Origin: Cellulomonas sp. NS3
GTDB lineage: Bacteria > Actinomycetota > Actinomycetes > Actinomycetales > Cellulomonadaceae
Length of the DNA stretch: 64,000 nucleotides
Reading direction: 5' to 3'
Assembly (NCBI RefSeq): GCF_024757985.1
Contig: NZ_CP103289.1
Span: 868,001-932,000, forward strand
Made by a program: the position numbers and the translations under genes. Position 1 is the first letter of the stretch, and every line of letters starts with the position of its first letter. Of the stretch, positions 26,068-34,728 are shown piece by piece. The notes below the pieces were generated by a model. The model had not been told where the DNA came from. It was given only the letters and a program-made list of their open reading frames with translations, and ran no database searches.

Positions 26068-27108
26068 ATGGCCGACCCCGCCACGTCCGCCGCGCGCCCG
26101 ACGCTCGAGGACGTCGCCCGTGTCGCCGGCGTCTCCCGGGCCACCGTCTCCCGCGTGGTCAACGGCCGCCAGGACGTCGCCGAGCACCTCCAGGAGCTCG
26201 TGCGCGAGGCGATCGCCCGCACCGGCTACGTCCCCAACCGGGCCGCGCGCTCGCTCGTGACCCGGCGCTCCGGGCTCGTCGTCGTCGCGGTCGGGGGCGC
26301 CGCCTCGCCCCACGGCCCCCCGGACGAGGTCGACTTCCACGACCCGTTCGTCGGCCGCGCGGTCGGCGGGATCCTGCGCGCGCTGCGGCCCCGCGACGTC
26401 GACCCGGTCCTCATGCTCGCCGAGACGGACGCCGACCGGGCGCGGGTGCTCGCGCACCTGCAGCAGGGCCACGCCGACGGGGCGCTGCTCGTCTCGACGC
26501 GGCCCGACGACCCGCTCGCGCCGCTGCTGGTCGACGCCGGCGTGCCGTCCGTGATCTTCGCGCACCCCGCCGCGCCGCTCCCCGTCAGCTTCGTCGACGT
26601 GGGGAACAGGGAGGGCGGCGCGCTCGCGGCCGAGCACCTCGTCGCCCGGGGGCGGCACCGCCTCGCCGTGATCGAGGGTCCGCCGGACGTCCCGTCGGCG
26701 CAGGAGCGCCTCGCCGGCTTCCGCGACGTGGCCGCCCGCCACGGCCTGCCCGTCGTCACGGCCCCCGGCGGCTTCTCGTTCGTGAGCGGCGCGGAGGCGA
26801 TGCGCTCGCTGCTGGCCCGCGGGCCCGAGCTCGACGGGGTGTTCGCCGCGAACGACCTCATGGCGCTCGGCGCGGTCGACGTGCTCGAGGACGCGGGCCG
26901 CCGGGTGCCGCACGACGTGTCGGTCGTGGGGTTCGACGACAGCGCGCTCGCCCCCGTCGCCCGACCGGCGCTCACGAGCGTGCGCCAGCCCATCGAGGAG
27001 ATGACCGCGGAGATGGTCGCGATCCTGCTCGCGCAGATCGACGCGCCCGAGCGCCGCGTGACCGGGTCGATCTTCGAGGCGACGCTGCAGGTCCGCGCCT
27101 CGTCCTGA
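26068..27108 (+). CDS. LacI-family transcriptional repressor
   Basis: A 346-aa regulator with the LacI helix-turn-helix PTLEDVARVAGVSRATVSRVVNGRQDV and hinge helix (NRAARSLVTRRSG), then a periplasmic-binding-like effector domain (VSFVDVGNREGGALAAEHL, GVFAANDLMALGAVDVL, SVVGFDDSALAPVARPALTSVRQP). It lies at the start of a region of glycoside hydrolases. Operators of related sequence sit before the amidohydrolase (32877) and between GH51 and the Gfo/Idh gene (34660), so it may control all of them (inference). The ligand is probably a sugar from plant or microbial glycans. Confidence 0.92.
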   Translation: MADPATSAARPTLEDVARVAGVSRATVSRVVNGRQDVAEHLQELVREAIARTGYVPNRAARSLVTRRSGLVVVAVGGAASPHGPPDEVDFHDPFVGRAVGGILRALRPRDVDPVLMLAETDADRARVLAHLQQGHADGALLVSTRPDDPLAPLLVDAGVPSVIFAHPAAPLPVSFVDVGNREGGALAAEHLVARGRHRLAVIEGPPDVPSAQERLAGFRDVAARHGLPVVTAPGGFSFVSGAEAMRSLLARGPELDGVFAANDLMALGAVDVLEDAGRRVPHDVSVVGFDDSALAPVARPALTSVRQPIEEMTAEMVAILLAQIDAPERRVTGSIFEATLQVRASS

Positions 27109-27184
27109 GCCGGGGTCGAGCGCGGCGCGGTCGCCGGCGTGCGGGGCGCGGGCGCACCGCGTGCGCGGGGCCGGACGGGGCGCG

Positions 27185-27868
27185 TCAGCGGCGGGCCATC
27201 AGCGCCCGTGCGGCGCTCGGGACGTCCACGCCGGCCCGCTCCGCCGCGTCCGTGAGCCGGCGCCGCGCCTCGTCCGCCCCGATGCGCTGCTCCGCCATGA
27301 CGAAGCCGACGGCCTGCTCCACGACGTCGAGCTCGTCGAGGGTGCGGGTCGCGGCCCGCGCGACGTCCCGGGTCCGGAACGGTAGGTCCGCGTTGGACAC
27401 GCCCAGGTCCCGGCCCCCGCCGACGACCTGCCGCAGCTCGGCCTCCATGCCGACGAACGCCCGGGGGTCGGCCGCGTACAGGTTGACGGCGCCGGCGATC
27501 TCCCCGCGCGTGACGAGCGGCAGCGACAGCGTGCTGCGGACGCCCTGCGCGGCGGCGGCCCGTGCGAAGTGCTGCCAGCGCCGCTCGTCGAGCACGTCGT
27601 CGAGCTGGATCTCGTCCCTGCTCGCGGCGCTCTCCACGCAGGGGCCGGTCGCGACGTACTGGACCGCGTCGAGCGCCGCGACCACCTCGGAGGTCGCCAC
27701 GAGCGTGAACGTCAGCCCGCTGTCGACGAGGCTGATGCTCAGGCCCACGCAGCTGGGCACGATGGCGACGACGCGGTCCGCGAGGATGTCGATCATCGAC
27801 GCGAGGTCGCGCTCGCTGGTCTCGTTGAGGGACCGGAGGGCCTGCGCGGTCTCGGGTACGGGTTCCAC
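27185..27868 (-). CDS. GAF-ANTAR RNA-binding antiterminator-type regulator
   Basis: A 227-aa protein with an N-terminal GAF domain (residues about 15-145; VPSCVGLSISLVDSGLTFTLV, TGPCVESAASRDEI, STLSLPLVTRGEIAGAVNLYA) and a C-terminal ANTAR domain (LDELDVVEQAVGFVMAEQRIGADEARRRLTDAAERAG). ANTAR proteins bind paired hairpins in mRNA to prevent termination; the GAF part senses a small molecule or redox state. The GTG at 27868 has GGGAG nearby; a GTG six codons upstream (27886) lacks one. It is a stand-alone gene with no visible target. Confidence 0.9.
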   Translation of the reverse strand: MEPVPETAQALRSLNETSERDLASMIDILADRVVAIVPSCVGLSISLVDSGLTFTLVATSEVVAALDAVQYVATGPCVESAASRDEIQLDDVLDERRWQHFARAAAAQGVRSTLSLPLVTRGEIAGAVNLYAADPRAFVGMEAELRQVVGGGRDLGVSNADLPFRTRDVARAATRTLDELDVVEQAVGFVMAEQRIGADEARRRLTDAAERAGVDVPSAARALMARR

Positions 27869-28142
27869 GGCTCTCCCGGCGTGCACGGAGGGGCGCCCGT
27901 CGTTCCGGGGGCACGCCTCCCAGGATGCCTGACGACCTCGGTGACGCGCATGCGCTCCGGTGACGGTCCACCCGCGCCCGGGGCGCACGAAGCCCGCGCT
28001 CCCGGCCTGCTCGGGCGCCGGCGCTCGTCCCGGGCTGCTCGCTCCGCGACGCCGTTGGTAGGGTCGCGGCAGCCCGCCGGGGCCCGTCGGTGCACGACGG
28101 CCGCGGCGGTCGCCGAGCAGCGACGACGCGCAGGAGGACCCC

Positions 28143-29189
28143 ATGGCGGCAACGGGCGCAGGTACGAGCGACGGGCGGGCCGAGGACCGCCGCGAGGCGC
28201 TGACCAGGCACGTCGTGCCGAAGTCCGGGACGGTCGTGACGGGCCTGGGCCTCGGGACCGCGCAGCTCGGCAACCTCGGGCGCGTCACGACCGACGAGGA
28301 GGCGCACGGCGCCGTCGCGCGCGCCTGGGAGCGGGGCATCCGCTACCTCGACACCGCCCCGTCGTACGGCCTCGGGCTGTCCGAGCGGCGCCTCGGTGCG
28401 CTGCTCGCGGCGTACCCGCGCGAGGAGTGCACGGTCTCCACCAAGGTCGGGCGCCGGCTCGTGCCGAGCCCCGAGCGCGCGCACCTGCGCGACCACGAGG
28501 GCTTCGACGTCCCGGCGGACACCCGCCGCGAGTGGGACCTCACGCGCGACGGCATCCGGCGCTCGATCGAGGAGAGCCTCGAGCGCACCGGCCTCGACCG
28601 GATCGACATCGCCTACCTGCACGACCCGGACGACTTCGGCGACGAGGCCGTCGCGACCGCGCTGCCCGCGCTCGTCGAGCTGCGCGACGAGGGCGTGCTC
28701 GGGGCGGTCGGCGCGGGGATGAACCAGTCGGCGATGCTCGCGCGGTTCGTCCGCGAGACCGACGTCGACGTCGTCATGCTCGCGGGCCGCTACACGCTGC
28801 TCGAGCAGGGCGCCCTGGCCGACCTGCTGCCGCTCGCGGTCGAGCGCAGCGTCGCGGTCGTGGCCGCCGCGCCGTACAACTCCGGCATCCTCGCCCGACC
28901 CCGCCCCGCACCGGGGGCCCACCACAACTACGCGCCCGCGGACGCCGTGCTGATCGAGCGTGCCCACGCGATCGCCGACGTGTGCGAGCGGCACGGCGTG
29001 ACGCTGCCCGACGCGGCGCTCGCGTTCCCGGCCGCGCACCCCGCGGTCGTGTCCGTCGTGGTCGGGGCGCGCACGGCCGCGCAGGTCGACGACGCCGTCG
29101 ACCGGTTCCGCACGCACGTCCCCGCCGACGTGTGGTCCGAGCTGCGCGAGGCCGGCCTGCTCGACCCGTCCGCCCCGACGCCCGCGTGA
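28143..29189 (+). CDS. aldo/keto reductase, L-fucose (aldose 1-) dehydrogenase type
   Basis: A 348-aa AKR. The catalytic tetrad is visible as Asp and Tyr in YLDTAPSYGLGLSERRLG, Lys in STKVGRRL and His in AYLHDPDDF. Its pattern (GLGTAQLGNLGR start, GVGAGMNQSAMLARFV) resembles D-threo-aldose/L-fucose 1-dehydrogenases that make the 1,5-lactone. GGAGGA precedes the ATG. The stop overlaps the GH95 start (GTGA), so the enzyme likely oxidises the fucose released by its neighbour; the amidohydrolase at 31990 could open the lactone. Confidence 0.88.
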   Translation: MAATGAGTSDGRAEDRREALTRHVVPKSGTVVTGLGLGTAQLGNLGRVTTDEEAHGAVARAWERGIRYLDTAPSYGLGLSERRLGALLAAYPREECTVSTKVGRRLVPSPERAHLRDHEGFDVPADTRREWDLTRDGIRRSIEESLERTGLDRIDIAYLHDPDDFGDEAVATALPALVELRDEGVLGAVGAGMNQSAMLARFVRETDVDVVMLAGRYTLLEQGALADLLPLAVERSVAVVAAAPYNSGILARPRPAPGAHHNYAPADAVLIERAHAIADVCERHGVTLPDAALAFPAAHPAVVSVVVGARTAAQVDDAVDRFRTHVPADVWSELREAGLLDPSAPTPA

Positions 29190-31873
29190 GCGTCACGGCC
29201 GGCGACCTGACCCTGCACTACGCGGCCCCCGCGGCGGCGTGGACCGACGCGCTGCCGCTCGGCAACGGGCGGATCGGTGCCATGTGCTTCGGCGGACCGC
29301 TGCGCGACCGCATCCAGGTCAACGACGACACGTGCTGGTCCGGCTCGCCCGCGACGAACGCCGGGATCCCGCGGATCGCCCGCGGCGAGGGCCCGCAGGT
29401 CGTGGCCGAGGCCCGCGAGGCGCTGGCGCGTGGTGACGTGCGCGCCGCCGAGCGCCACGTCCAGCGGCTGCAGCACGGCCACTCGCAGGCGTACCAGCCG
29501 CTCGTCGACCTGTGGGTCGAGCAGCTCCCCGGGACGGACGGGCGCGCGGAGGCGGACGGGCGGGCCGGGGTGCACGAGCGGGCCGGGGTGGACGGGGGAG
29601 GCGCCGCCGTCGGCTCCGGCACGTCGTACGCGCGCTGGCTCGACCTGCGCGACGCCGTCGCCGGTCACGCCTGGACGTCCGGCGGCGTCCCGTCGGCGCA
29701 GGAGGTCTTCGTCAGCGCACCCGCGGGCGTGCTCGTGCTGCGTCGCGTCGTCGAGGGCCCGCGCGTGGACCTCGTGCTGAGCGTCACCTCGGCCCACCCG
29801 CTCGACGGCGTGCGCACCTCGACCGTGGAGCCGGACGGCGACGGGGTGCGTGGCGCCGGCTGGGCCGCGGCCGCGCGGATGCCGTCGCACGTGTGGCCGC
29901 CGCACGAGGACGTCCCGGAGCCGGTCGAGCGGAGCGCCGCCCCGGGGAGCGCCGTGACCGCGGTCGTGGGTCTGCGCGTCCTGAGCGACGGCGACGTGGT
30001 GGCCGGCGACGAGCAGCTCGCGGTCCGGGGGGCGCGCGAGCTCGTCGTGCTGCTGGCGACCGAGACGGACTTCGGTGGGCCGGGCGTCGTGCCCCACGGC
30101 GACGTGGAGCGGCTCCGGGCGGCGGTCGAGGCGCGGCTCGACGCGGCGGTGGCGGTGGGGCACGAGCGCCTGCGCGCGGAGCACGTCGCCGAGCACCGCG
30201 CGCTGCTGGACCGCGTCGTCCTCGAGCTGGGCGGCCCGGCGGACGCCCCTCTGCCGGACCCCTCCCACCGGACCTCGCGGCCGGTCCCCTCGGGCGGCGC
30301 CCCGCACGCCGTCGGCGCGGCACCCCGGCCGGCCCCGGTCCTGGTCCCGCCGCTGCGGTCGGAGCCGACGGACGTGCGCCTCGCGCGGCACGCCGCCGGA
30401 GCCCCCGACCCCGGCCTCGCGGCGCTCGCGTTCCAGTACGGCCGCTACCTCCTGGCCGCCGGCTCACGGCCCGGCACGCAGCCGATGGGCCTCCAGGGTG
30501 TGTGGAACGAGCACGTGCAGCCGCCGTGGTCCGGCAACTACACGCTCAACATCAACACCGAGATGAACTACTGGCCCGCGCTCGGCGCCAACCTCGCCGA
30601 GTGCCACGAGCCCCTGCTCACCTGGCTCGGGGCGCTCGCGGCGTCGGGCACGCGCACCGCGCACGAGCTCTACGGGGCGCGCGGGTGGGCGGCGCACCAC
30701 AACTCCGACGTGTGGGGCTTCTCGCTCCCGGCGGGCGAGGGCGAGGGCGACCCGTGCTGGACGGCGTGGCCCCTCGCCGGTGCCTGGCTCTCGCGCCACC
30801 TGTGGGACCACTACGAGTACACGGGCGACGCCGCGTTCCTCGCGCGCGCCTGGCCGGTCCTGCACGGTGCCGCGCTGTTCGTGCTCGACTGGCTCGTCGC
30901 GCTGCCCGACGGCACGCTCGGCACCGCGCCGGCCACGAGCCCGGAGAACAAGTACGTCGCGGCCGACGGGCTGCCCGCCGCCGTCTCGACCTCGACGACG
31001 TCCGACCTCGCGATGGTCCGGGACCTGCTGGAGCGCACCCTCGACGCGCGCGCGGCCCTGCGTGACGGGCCCAGCGACGGCTTGCCCGGCGGCGACGGGT
31101 CCGGCGGCGACGGGTCTGGCGACGACCTCGAGGCCCGCATCGGTGACGTCCTGCGCCGGCTGCCCGCGGAGCGCGTGGGCGCCGACGGCCGGCTGGCCGA
31201 GTGGCTGACCGACGTGCCCGACGCCGAGCCGACGCACCGCCACCAGTCCCACCTCTACCGCGTGCACCCGGGCACGTCGATCGACCCCGACCAGGCGCCC
31301 GCGCTGGCGGCCGCCGCGGTCGCGAGCCTCGACGCGCGCGGGCCGGAGTCGACGGGCTGGTCGCTCGCGTGGCGGCTCAACCTGCGCGCCCGGCTGCGCG
31401 ACGTCGCCGGCGTCGAGGCGTCGGTGCGGTCGTTCCTCACCCCGGTCGACCTCGACCTGCTGGGCCGGTCGGGCCCGCGCTCCGGCGCGGGAGGCGGGGT
31501 CTACCGGAACCTGTTCTGCGCGCACCCGCCCTTCCAGGTCGACGGGAACCTCGGCTTCACCGCGGGGGTCGTCGAGACGCTCGTGCAGGGGCACCGGGCC
31601 GTCGCGGGCGCGGACGGGGCCGTCCGCGAGGTGCACCTGCTGCCTGCGCTGCCGGCCGCGTGGGCCGAGGGCGAGGTGCGCGGGCTTCGGGTGCGCGGCG
31701 GCATCACGGTCGGGATCCGCTGGTCGGCCGGCCGGGTCTCCGGGGCGGAGCTCGTCGCGGACCGGGCGACCACGGTCGTCGTGCGCGAGGGTGCAGGGGA
31801 GGGGCCGCGCGTCACGCTGCACCTCGCCGCTGGGGTGCCGGCCCGGCTCGGCGCGGGGCTCGCCGCGGTCTGA
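29186..31873 (+). CDS. GH95 alpha-L-fucosidase/galactosidase family enzyme
   Basis: An 895-aa intracellular glycoside hydrolase (no signal peptide). The GH95 start LHYAAPAAAWTDALPLGNGRIGAM and QVNDDTCWSGSP are present. Catalytic-region residues match the Bifidobacterium enzyme pattern: NINTEMNYW (N455 and N457), SPENKY (E587) and PPFQVDGN (D786). Two low-complexity insertions stand out: an Asp/Gly/Arg/Ala repeat around residues 115-145 and a Gly/Asp/Ser repeat around 630-650. Enzymes of the family act on alpha-1,2-L-fucosides or alpha-L-galactosides. The GTG start overlaps the reductase stop. A hairpin follows at 31958. Confidence 0.92.
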   Translation: MSVTAGDLTLHYAAPAAAWTDALPLGNGRIGAMCFGGPLRDRIQVNDDTCWSGSPATNAGIPRIARGEGPQVVAEAREALARGDVRAAERHVQRLQHGHSQAYQPLVDLWVEQLPGTDGRAEADGRAGVHERAGVDGGGAAVGSGTSYARWLDLRDAVAGHAWTSGGVPSAQEVFVSAPAGVLVLRRVVEGPRVDLVLSVTSAHPLDGVRTSTVEPDGDGVRGAGWAAAARMPSHVWPPHEDVPEPVERSAAPGSAVTAVVGLRVLSDGDVVAGDEQLAVRGARELVVLLATETDFGGPGVVPHGDVERLRAAVEARLDAAVAVGHERLRAEHVAEHRALLDRVVLELGGPADAPLPDPSHRTSRPVPSGGAPHAVGAAPRPAPVLVPPLRSEPTDVRLARHAAGAPDPGLAALAFQYGRYLLAAGSRPGTQPMGLQGVWNEHVQPPWSGNYTLNINTEMNYWPALGANLAECHEPLLTWLGALAASGTRTAHELYGARGWAAHHNSDVWGFSLPAGEGEGDPCWTAWPLAGAWLSRHLWDHYEYTGDAAFLARAWPVLHGAALFVLDWLVALPDGTLGTAPATSPENKYVAADGLPAAVSTSTTSDLAMVRDLLERTLDARAALRDGPSDGLPGGDGSGGDGSGDDLEARIGDVLRRLPAERVGADGRLAEWLTDVPDAEPTHRHQSHLYRVHPGTSIDPDQAPALAAAAVASLDARGPESTGWSLAWRLNLRARLRDVAGVEASVRSFLTPVDLDLLGRSGPRSGAGGGVYRNLFCAHPPFQVDGNLGFTAGVVETLVQGHRAVAGADGAVREVHLLPALPAAWAEGEVRGLRVRGGITVGIRWSAGRVSGAELVADRATTVVVREGAGEGPRVTLHLAAGVPARLGAGLAAV

Positions 31874-31957
31874 GAGGTCGACGCTCGTCGTCCCGCGTCC
31901 GGGGCCGCCCGGTCCGGCACGGCGCGGCGCGGTTTCCCCGGTCGTCGCACCCGCGGT

Positions 31958-31975
31958 GTCACAGCCGCCTGTGAC
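31958..31975. terminator. hairpin between convergent GH95 and amidohydrolase genes
   Basis: Perfect 7-bp stem GTCACAG-CCGC-CTGTGAC, 84 bp after the GH95 stop and 14 bp from the amidohydrolase stop on the other strand. Confidence 0.5.
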
Positions 31976-31989
31976 GGCCCGTCCAGCGG

Positions 31990-32859
31990 TCAGACCGCCA
32001 GCCCGTAGACCCGGGTCGCCGTCCCGCCCAGCACTTCGGCGCGCTCCGCCTCGTCGAGCCCGCCGAGCGTGTCGCGCGTCGCGGTCCACACCTCGGTGTA
32101 CGAGCTCGCCGCGAGCAGCGCGAGCGGCCAGTCGCTGCCGATCATGAGCCGGCGCGGTCCGAAGACCTCGAGCGCGTGGTCGACGGCGGGCCGCAGGTCG
32201 TCGACCGTCCAGCCCGGCCCGGCCGCGGTGTTCAGCCCCGAGACCTTCGCGACGACGTTCGGCGCCTGCGCGATCTCGGCGATCATGCCCGCCCAGAGGT
32301 CCCAGACCGCCCGGTGGCCCGAGCGCAGCGCGGCGATCGGCGGCTTCGCGAGGTGGTCGAGCACGATCGTGAGGTCGGGGTGACGCTCGGCGAGCATCGT
32401 GACGTGCGCGAGCAGCGTCGGCGTCTCGGCGCTCACGTCGAACGTCATGCGCCGGTCCGCGAGCAGGCCCAGGCTCTTGCCCACGTCGTCGCGCAGCAGC
32501 CAGCTCGGGTCCGTCTCGAGGTGCACCATGTGCCGGACCCCGACCACGGGCTCGCTGCGCCACGCGTCGAGCTGCGCGGCGGTGTCGTCCGGGGAGACGA
32601 GCGGGACCCAGGCGACGACGCCCGCGACCTCGGGGTTGCCCAGGGCCTGGTTGAGCATGTTCTCGCTGTCGGCGCGGTTGTCCGCCGCCTGGACCAGCAC
32701 GACGTGGCCGACGCCCTGCTCGCGCAGCTCCGGCGCCGCGTCACCGACCGTGAAGACCCGGTCGATCGACGTCAGGTCGTGGGTGAGCCAGGGGTAGTGC
32801 ACGGCCTCGGGATTCCAGACGTGCACATGGGCGTCGACCACGGTGTCGGCAGGGGGCAT
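31990..32859 (-). CDS. amidohydrolase-2 family protein, probable sugar lactonase
   Basis: A 289-aa TIM-barrel amidohydrolase. Metal motif VVDAHVHVWNPE (HxH), VLDHLAKPP, and the conserved Asp in LMIGSDWPLALL. This COG3618 type includes L-fucono-1,5-lactonase and L-rhamnono-lactonase. With the fucose-type reductase and the fucosidase converging on it, a lactonase role in L-fucose/L-galactose oxidation is the best inference. The ATG has no Shine-Dalgarno, but TACGTT sits 6 nt upstream, so it is probably leaderless. A LacI-type half operator lies in the promoter. Confidence 0.85.
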   Translation of the reverse strand: MPPADTVVDAHVHVWNPEAVHYPWLTHDLTSIDRVFTVGDAAPELREQGVGHVVLVQAADNRADSENMLNQALGNPEVAGVVAWVPLVSPDDTAAQLDAWRSEPVVGVRHMVHLETDPSWLLRDDVGKSLGLLADRRMTFDVSAETPTLLAHVTMLAERHPDLTIVLDHLAKPPIAALRSGHRAVWDLWAGMIAEIAQAPNVVAKVSGLNTAAGPGWTVDDLRPAVDHALEVFGPRRLMIGSDWPLALLAASSYTEVWTATRDTLGGLDEAERAEVLGGTATRVYGLAV

Positions 32860-32865
32860 GACGCG

Positions 32866-32893
32866 AACGTAGCATTCGGACGCGCTTTCTCCC
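32866..32893 (-). promoter_or_regulatory. amidohydrolase promoter with LacI-like operator
   Basis: On the minus strand TACGTT (32866-32871) is a -10 placed 6 nt before the ATG. Just upstream is GAGAAAGCGCGTCCGA, which shares the contiguous core GAAAGCGCGT and 12 of 16 positions with the operator at 34660. A CCAGG-TTT-CCTGG dyad follows. The same repressor is likely for both sites. Confidence 0.5.
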
Positions 32894-32968
32894 AGGTTTC
32901 CTGGATAACCTCATCGAACCCTCACCAAAGGGTGTAAGGGGTCTGATCAATGCCTGGGTCATGCCCCT

Positions 32969-32985
32969 GTCACGAAGATTGTGAC
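32969..32985. other. 17-bp inverted repeat at the GH51 3' end
   Basis: GTCAC-GAAGATT-GTGAC lies 5 bp after the GH51 stop in a locally AT-richer stretch (32880-33000). It may be a short terminator hairpin for GH51 or a protein-binding site for the amidohydrolase promoter. Confidence 0.35.
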
Positions 32986-32990
32986 CTGAG

Positions 32991-34535
32991 TCAGATACGA
33001 CTGCCCGTCCCGTGCAGAGCCGTCCACGACTCGGGCGCGAGCGTGACGGTGGTCGAGCCGTCCCCGGTGCCCGCGGGCGGGGCGCCGAGCGTCGACAGGC
33101 AGGCGGCCGCGACCTTCGCCGCGTGCTCCGGGCCCTCGACCGCGGGCTCGTGGTCCGCGAGCAGCTGCACGCCGCCGGTCAGCTCGACGCGCACGCCGGG
33201 GTGGGTCAACCGGACGTCCACGGGCTCGGCGGACCGGTTGACGAGGAACAGCGCGAGGGCGGCGTCCGTGCCGTCCACGTCGTCCCACGTCGCCGCGGCG
33301 GTCACGAGCGGGACCGCCCCGTGCAGCGCGGTCCGGACGGACGGCGCCTGGACGCGCAGGTCGAGCGCGACGCCGCGCGCGAGGCGGGCCGTCTCGGCGA
33401 AGGGGTGGAACGTCGGCTGCCGCCACGCGGGGCCGTCCGGCTCGGTCATGATCGGCGCGATCGCGTTGACCATCTGGGCGAGGCACGCGATCGGCACGCG
33501 GTCGGCGTGGTGCACGAGCGTCACGAGCAGGTCGCCGACCACGACGCCGTCGAGCGCCGAGTAGACGTCCTCGATGACCCGCGGGGCGTCGCGCTGCAGC
33601 GGGAGGTTCTCGCCGCCGGCGAACCGCGACTCGAGGTACCACACGTTCCACTCGTCGAACGAGATGCTGATCTGCTTGTCCGAGCGGCGCTGGGCCCCCA
33701 CGGCGTCGGCGGTCGAGACGACGCGGCGGATGAAGCGGTCCATCGCGGTGCCGGAGCCGAGGAAGCTCGCCCGGTCGCCGTCGCGGTCCTCGTAGTAGGC
33801 GTGCATCGACAGGTGGTCGACGATGTCGTACGTGTACGACAGGACGGTCCGCTCCCACGAGGCGAACGTCGTCATCTGCATCGAGGACGAGCCGCACGCG
33901 ACGAGCTCGATGCTCGGGTCGACGAGCTTCATCGCCTTGCCGGCCTCGGCCGCGAGCTTCCCGTACTCGTGCGCGTCCTTGTGGCCGATCTGCCAGGGGC
34001 CGTCCATCTCGTTGCCCAGGCACCACAGGCGCACGCCGTAGGGCTTCTCGCGACCGTTCGCGATGCGTAGGTCCGCCCACCTCGAGCCGGCCTCGCCGTT
34101 GCAGTACTCGACGAGCGCGGCCGCGGCGGCGACCCCGCGCGTGCCGAGGTTGACGGCCATCATCGGCTCGATGCCCTCGCGCTCGGCCCACTGCAGGAAC
34201 TCGTCCGTGCCGATCTCGTTGGGCTCGATCGTGCGCCACGCGAGGTCGATGAACGGCTCACGCTCCTCGCGCGGGCCGACGCCGTCCTCCCAGACGTAGT
34301 TCGAGACGAAGTTGCCGCCGGGGTAGCGCACCGTCGTCACCCCGAGCTCGCGCGTGAGGTCCGCGACGTCGCGCCGGAATCCGTGCTCGTCGGCCGTCGC
34401 GTGCCCCGGCTCGTAGAGGCCGGTGTAGACCGCGCGGCCGACGTGCTCGACGAACGACCCGAACATGCGGCGGTCGACGGCGCCGACCCGGAAGTCGGGG
34501 TGGAGCACGACGTCGACGCTCTGACGCTCCGGCAC
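32991..34535 (-). CDS. abfA: GH51 alpha-L-arabinofuranosidase, intracellular
   Basis: A 514-aa glycoside hydrolase that releases arabinose from arabinoxylan or arabinan oligosaccharides. Acid/base Glu in WCLGNEMDGPWQIG (E176) and nucleophile Glu in ISFDEWNVWY (E295), positions nearly identical to characterised GH51 enzymes. N-terminal RMFGSFVEHVGRAVYTGLYEPGH and TTVRYPGGNFVSNYVWEDGVG are family hallmarks; a C-terminal beta-sandwich ends the protein. There is no signal peptide, so substrate must be imported. The GTG at 34535 follows GAGGAG. It is divergent from the Gfo/Idh gene with a LacI-type operator between. Confidence 0.96.
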   Translation of the reverse strand: MPERQSVDVVLHPDFRVGAVDRRMFGSFVEHVGRAVYTGLYEPGHATADEHGFRRDVADLTRELGVTTVRYPGGNFVSNYVWEDGVGPREEREPFIDLAWRTIEPNEIGTDEFLQWAEREGIEPMMAVNLGTRGVAAAAALVEYCNGEAGSRWADLRIANGREKPYGVRLWCLGNEMDGPWQIGHKDAHEYGKLAAEAGKAMKLVDPSIELVACGSSSMQMTTFASWERTVLSYTYDIVDHLSMHAYYEDRDGDRASFLGSGTAMDRFIRRVVSTADAVGAQRRSDKQISISFDEWNVWYLESRFAGGENLPLQRDAPRVIEDVYSALDGVVVGDLLVTLVHHADRVPIACLAQMVNAIAPIMTEPDGPAWRQPTFHPFAETARLARGVALDLRVQAPSVRTALHGAVPLVTAAATWDDVDGTDAALALFLVNRSAEPVDVRLTHPGVRVELTGGVQLLADHEPAVEGPEHAAKVAAACLSTLGAPPAGTGDGSTTVTLAPESWTALHGTGSRI

Positions 34536-34659
34536 GGGTGAGCTCCTCGGGGGTGGCCGGCTTCGTCGTCGGGCGCGGGCGCTCCGACCGCGCCCTCCCA
34601 GCGGTCCCGAGCAGCACGCCTGACGTCGTCGCGATCCCGGGCTACCATCATCAGGCGGC

Positions 34660-34675
34660 GGGAACGCGCTTTCCC
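34660..34675. promoter_or_regulatory. LacI-type operator between GH51 and Gfo/Idh genes
   Basis: GGGAACGCGCTTTCCC is a 16-bp dyad (7 of 8 positions pair) with a central CG, placed 125 bp upstream of GH51 and 54 bp upstream of the oxidoreductase gene. It can control both divergent units. Confidence 0.65.
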
Positions 34676-34728
34676 ACCGGGTGCGACGACGCCCCGGAGC
34701 GACGTCCGGCGCCGCCGAGGAGACCCGC

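Noticed and set aside
24768-26222. N-terminal extension of the lectin gene to about 870 aa
   Set aside because: The extension reads antisense to the secreted-protein gene with shadow composition, and the GTG at 24767 has a good ribosome site.
27152-27166. Terminator GCGCAC-CGC-GTGCGC after the LacI gene
   Set aside because: A 6-bp stem in very GC-rich sequence is expected by chance; too weak to list as a feature.
27569-29185. N-terminal extension of the GH95 protein
   Set aside because: The open frame upstream overlaps the reductase and GAF-ANTAR genes out of frame; GH95 alignment and the GTGA overlap fix the start at 29186.
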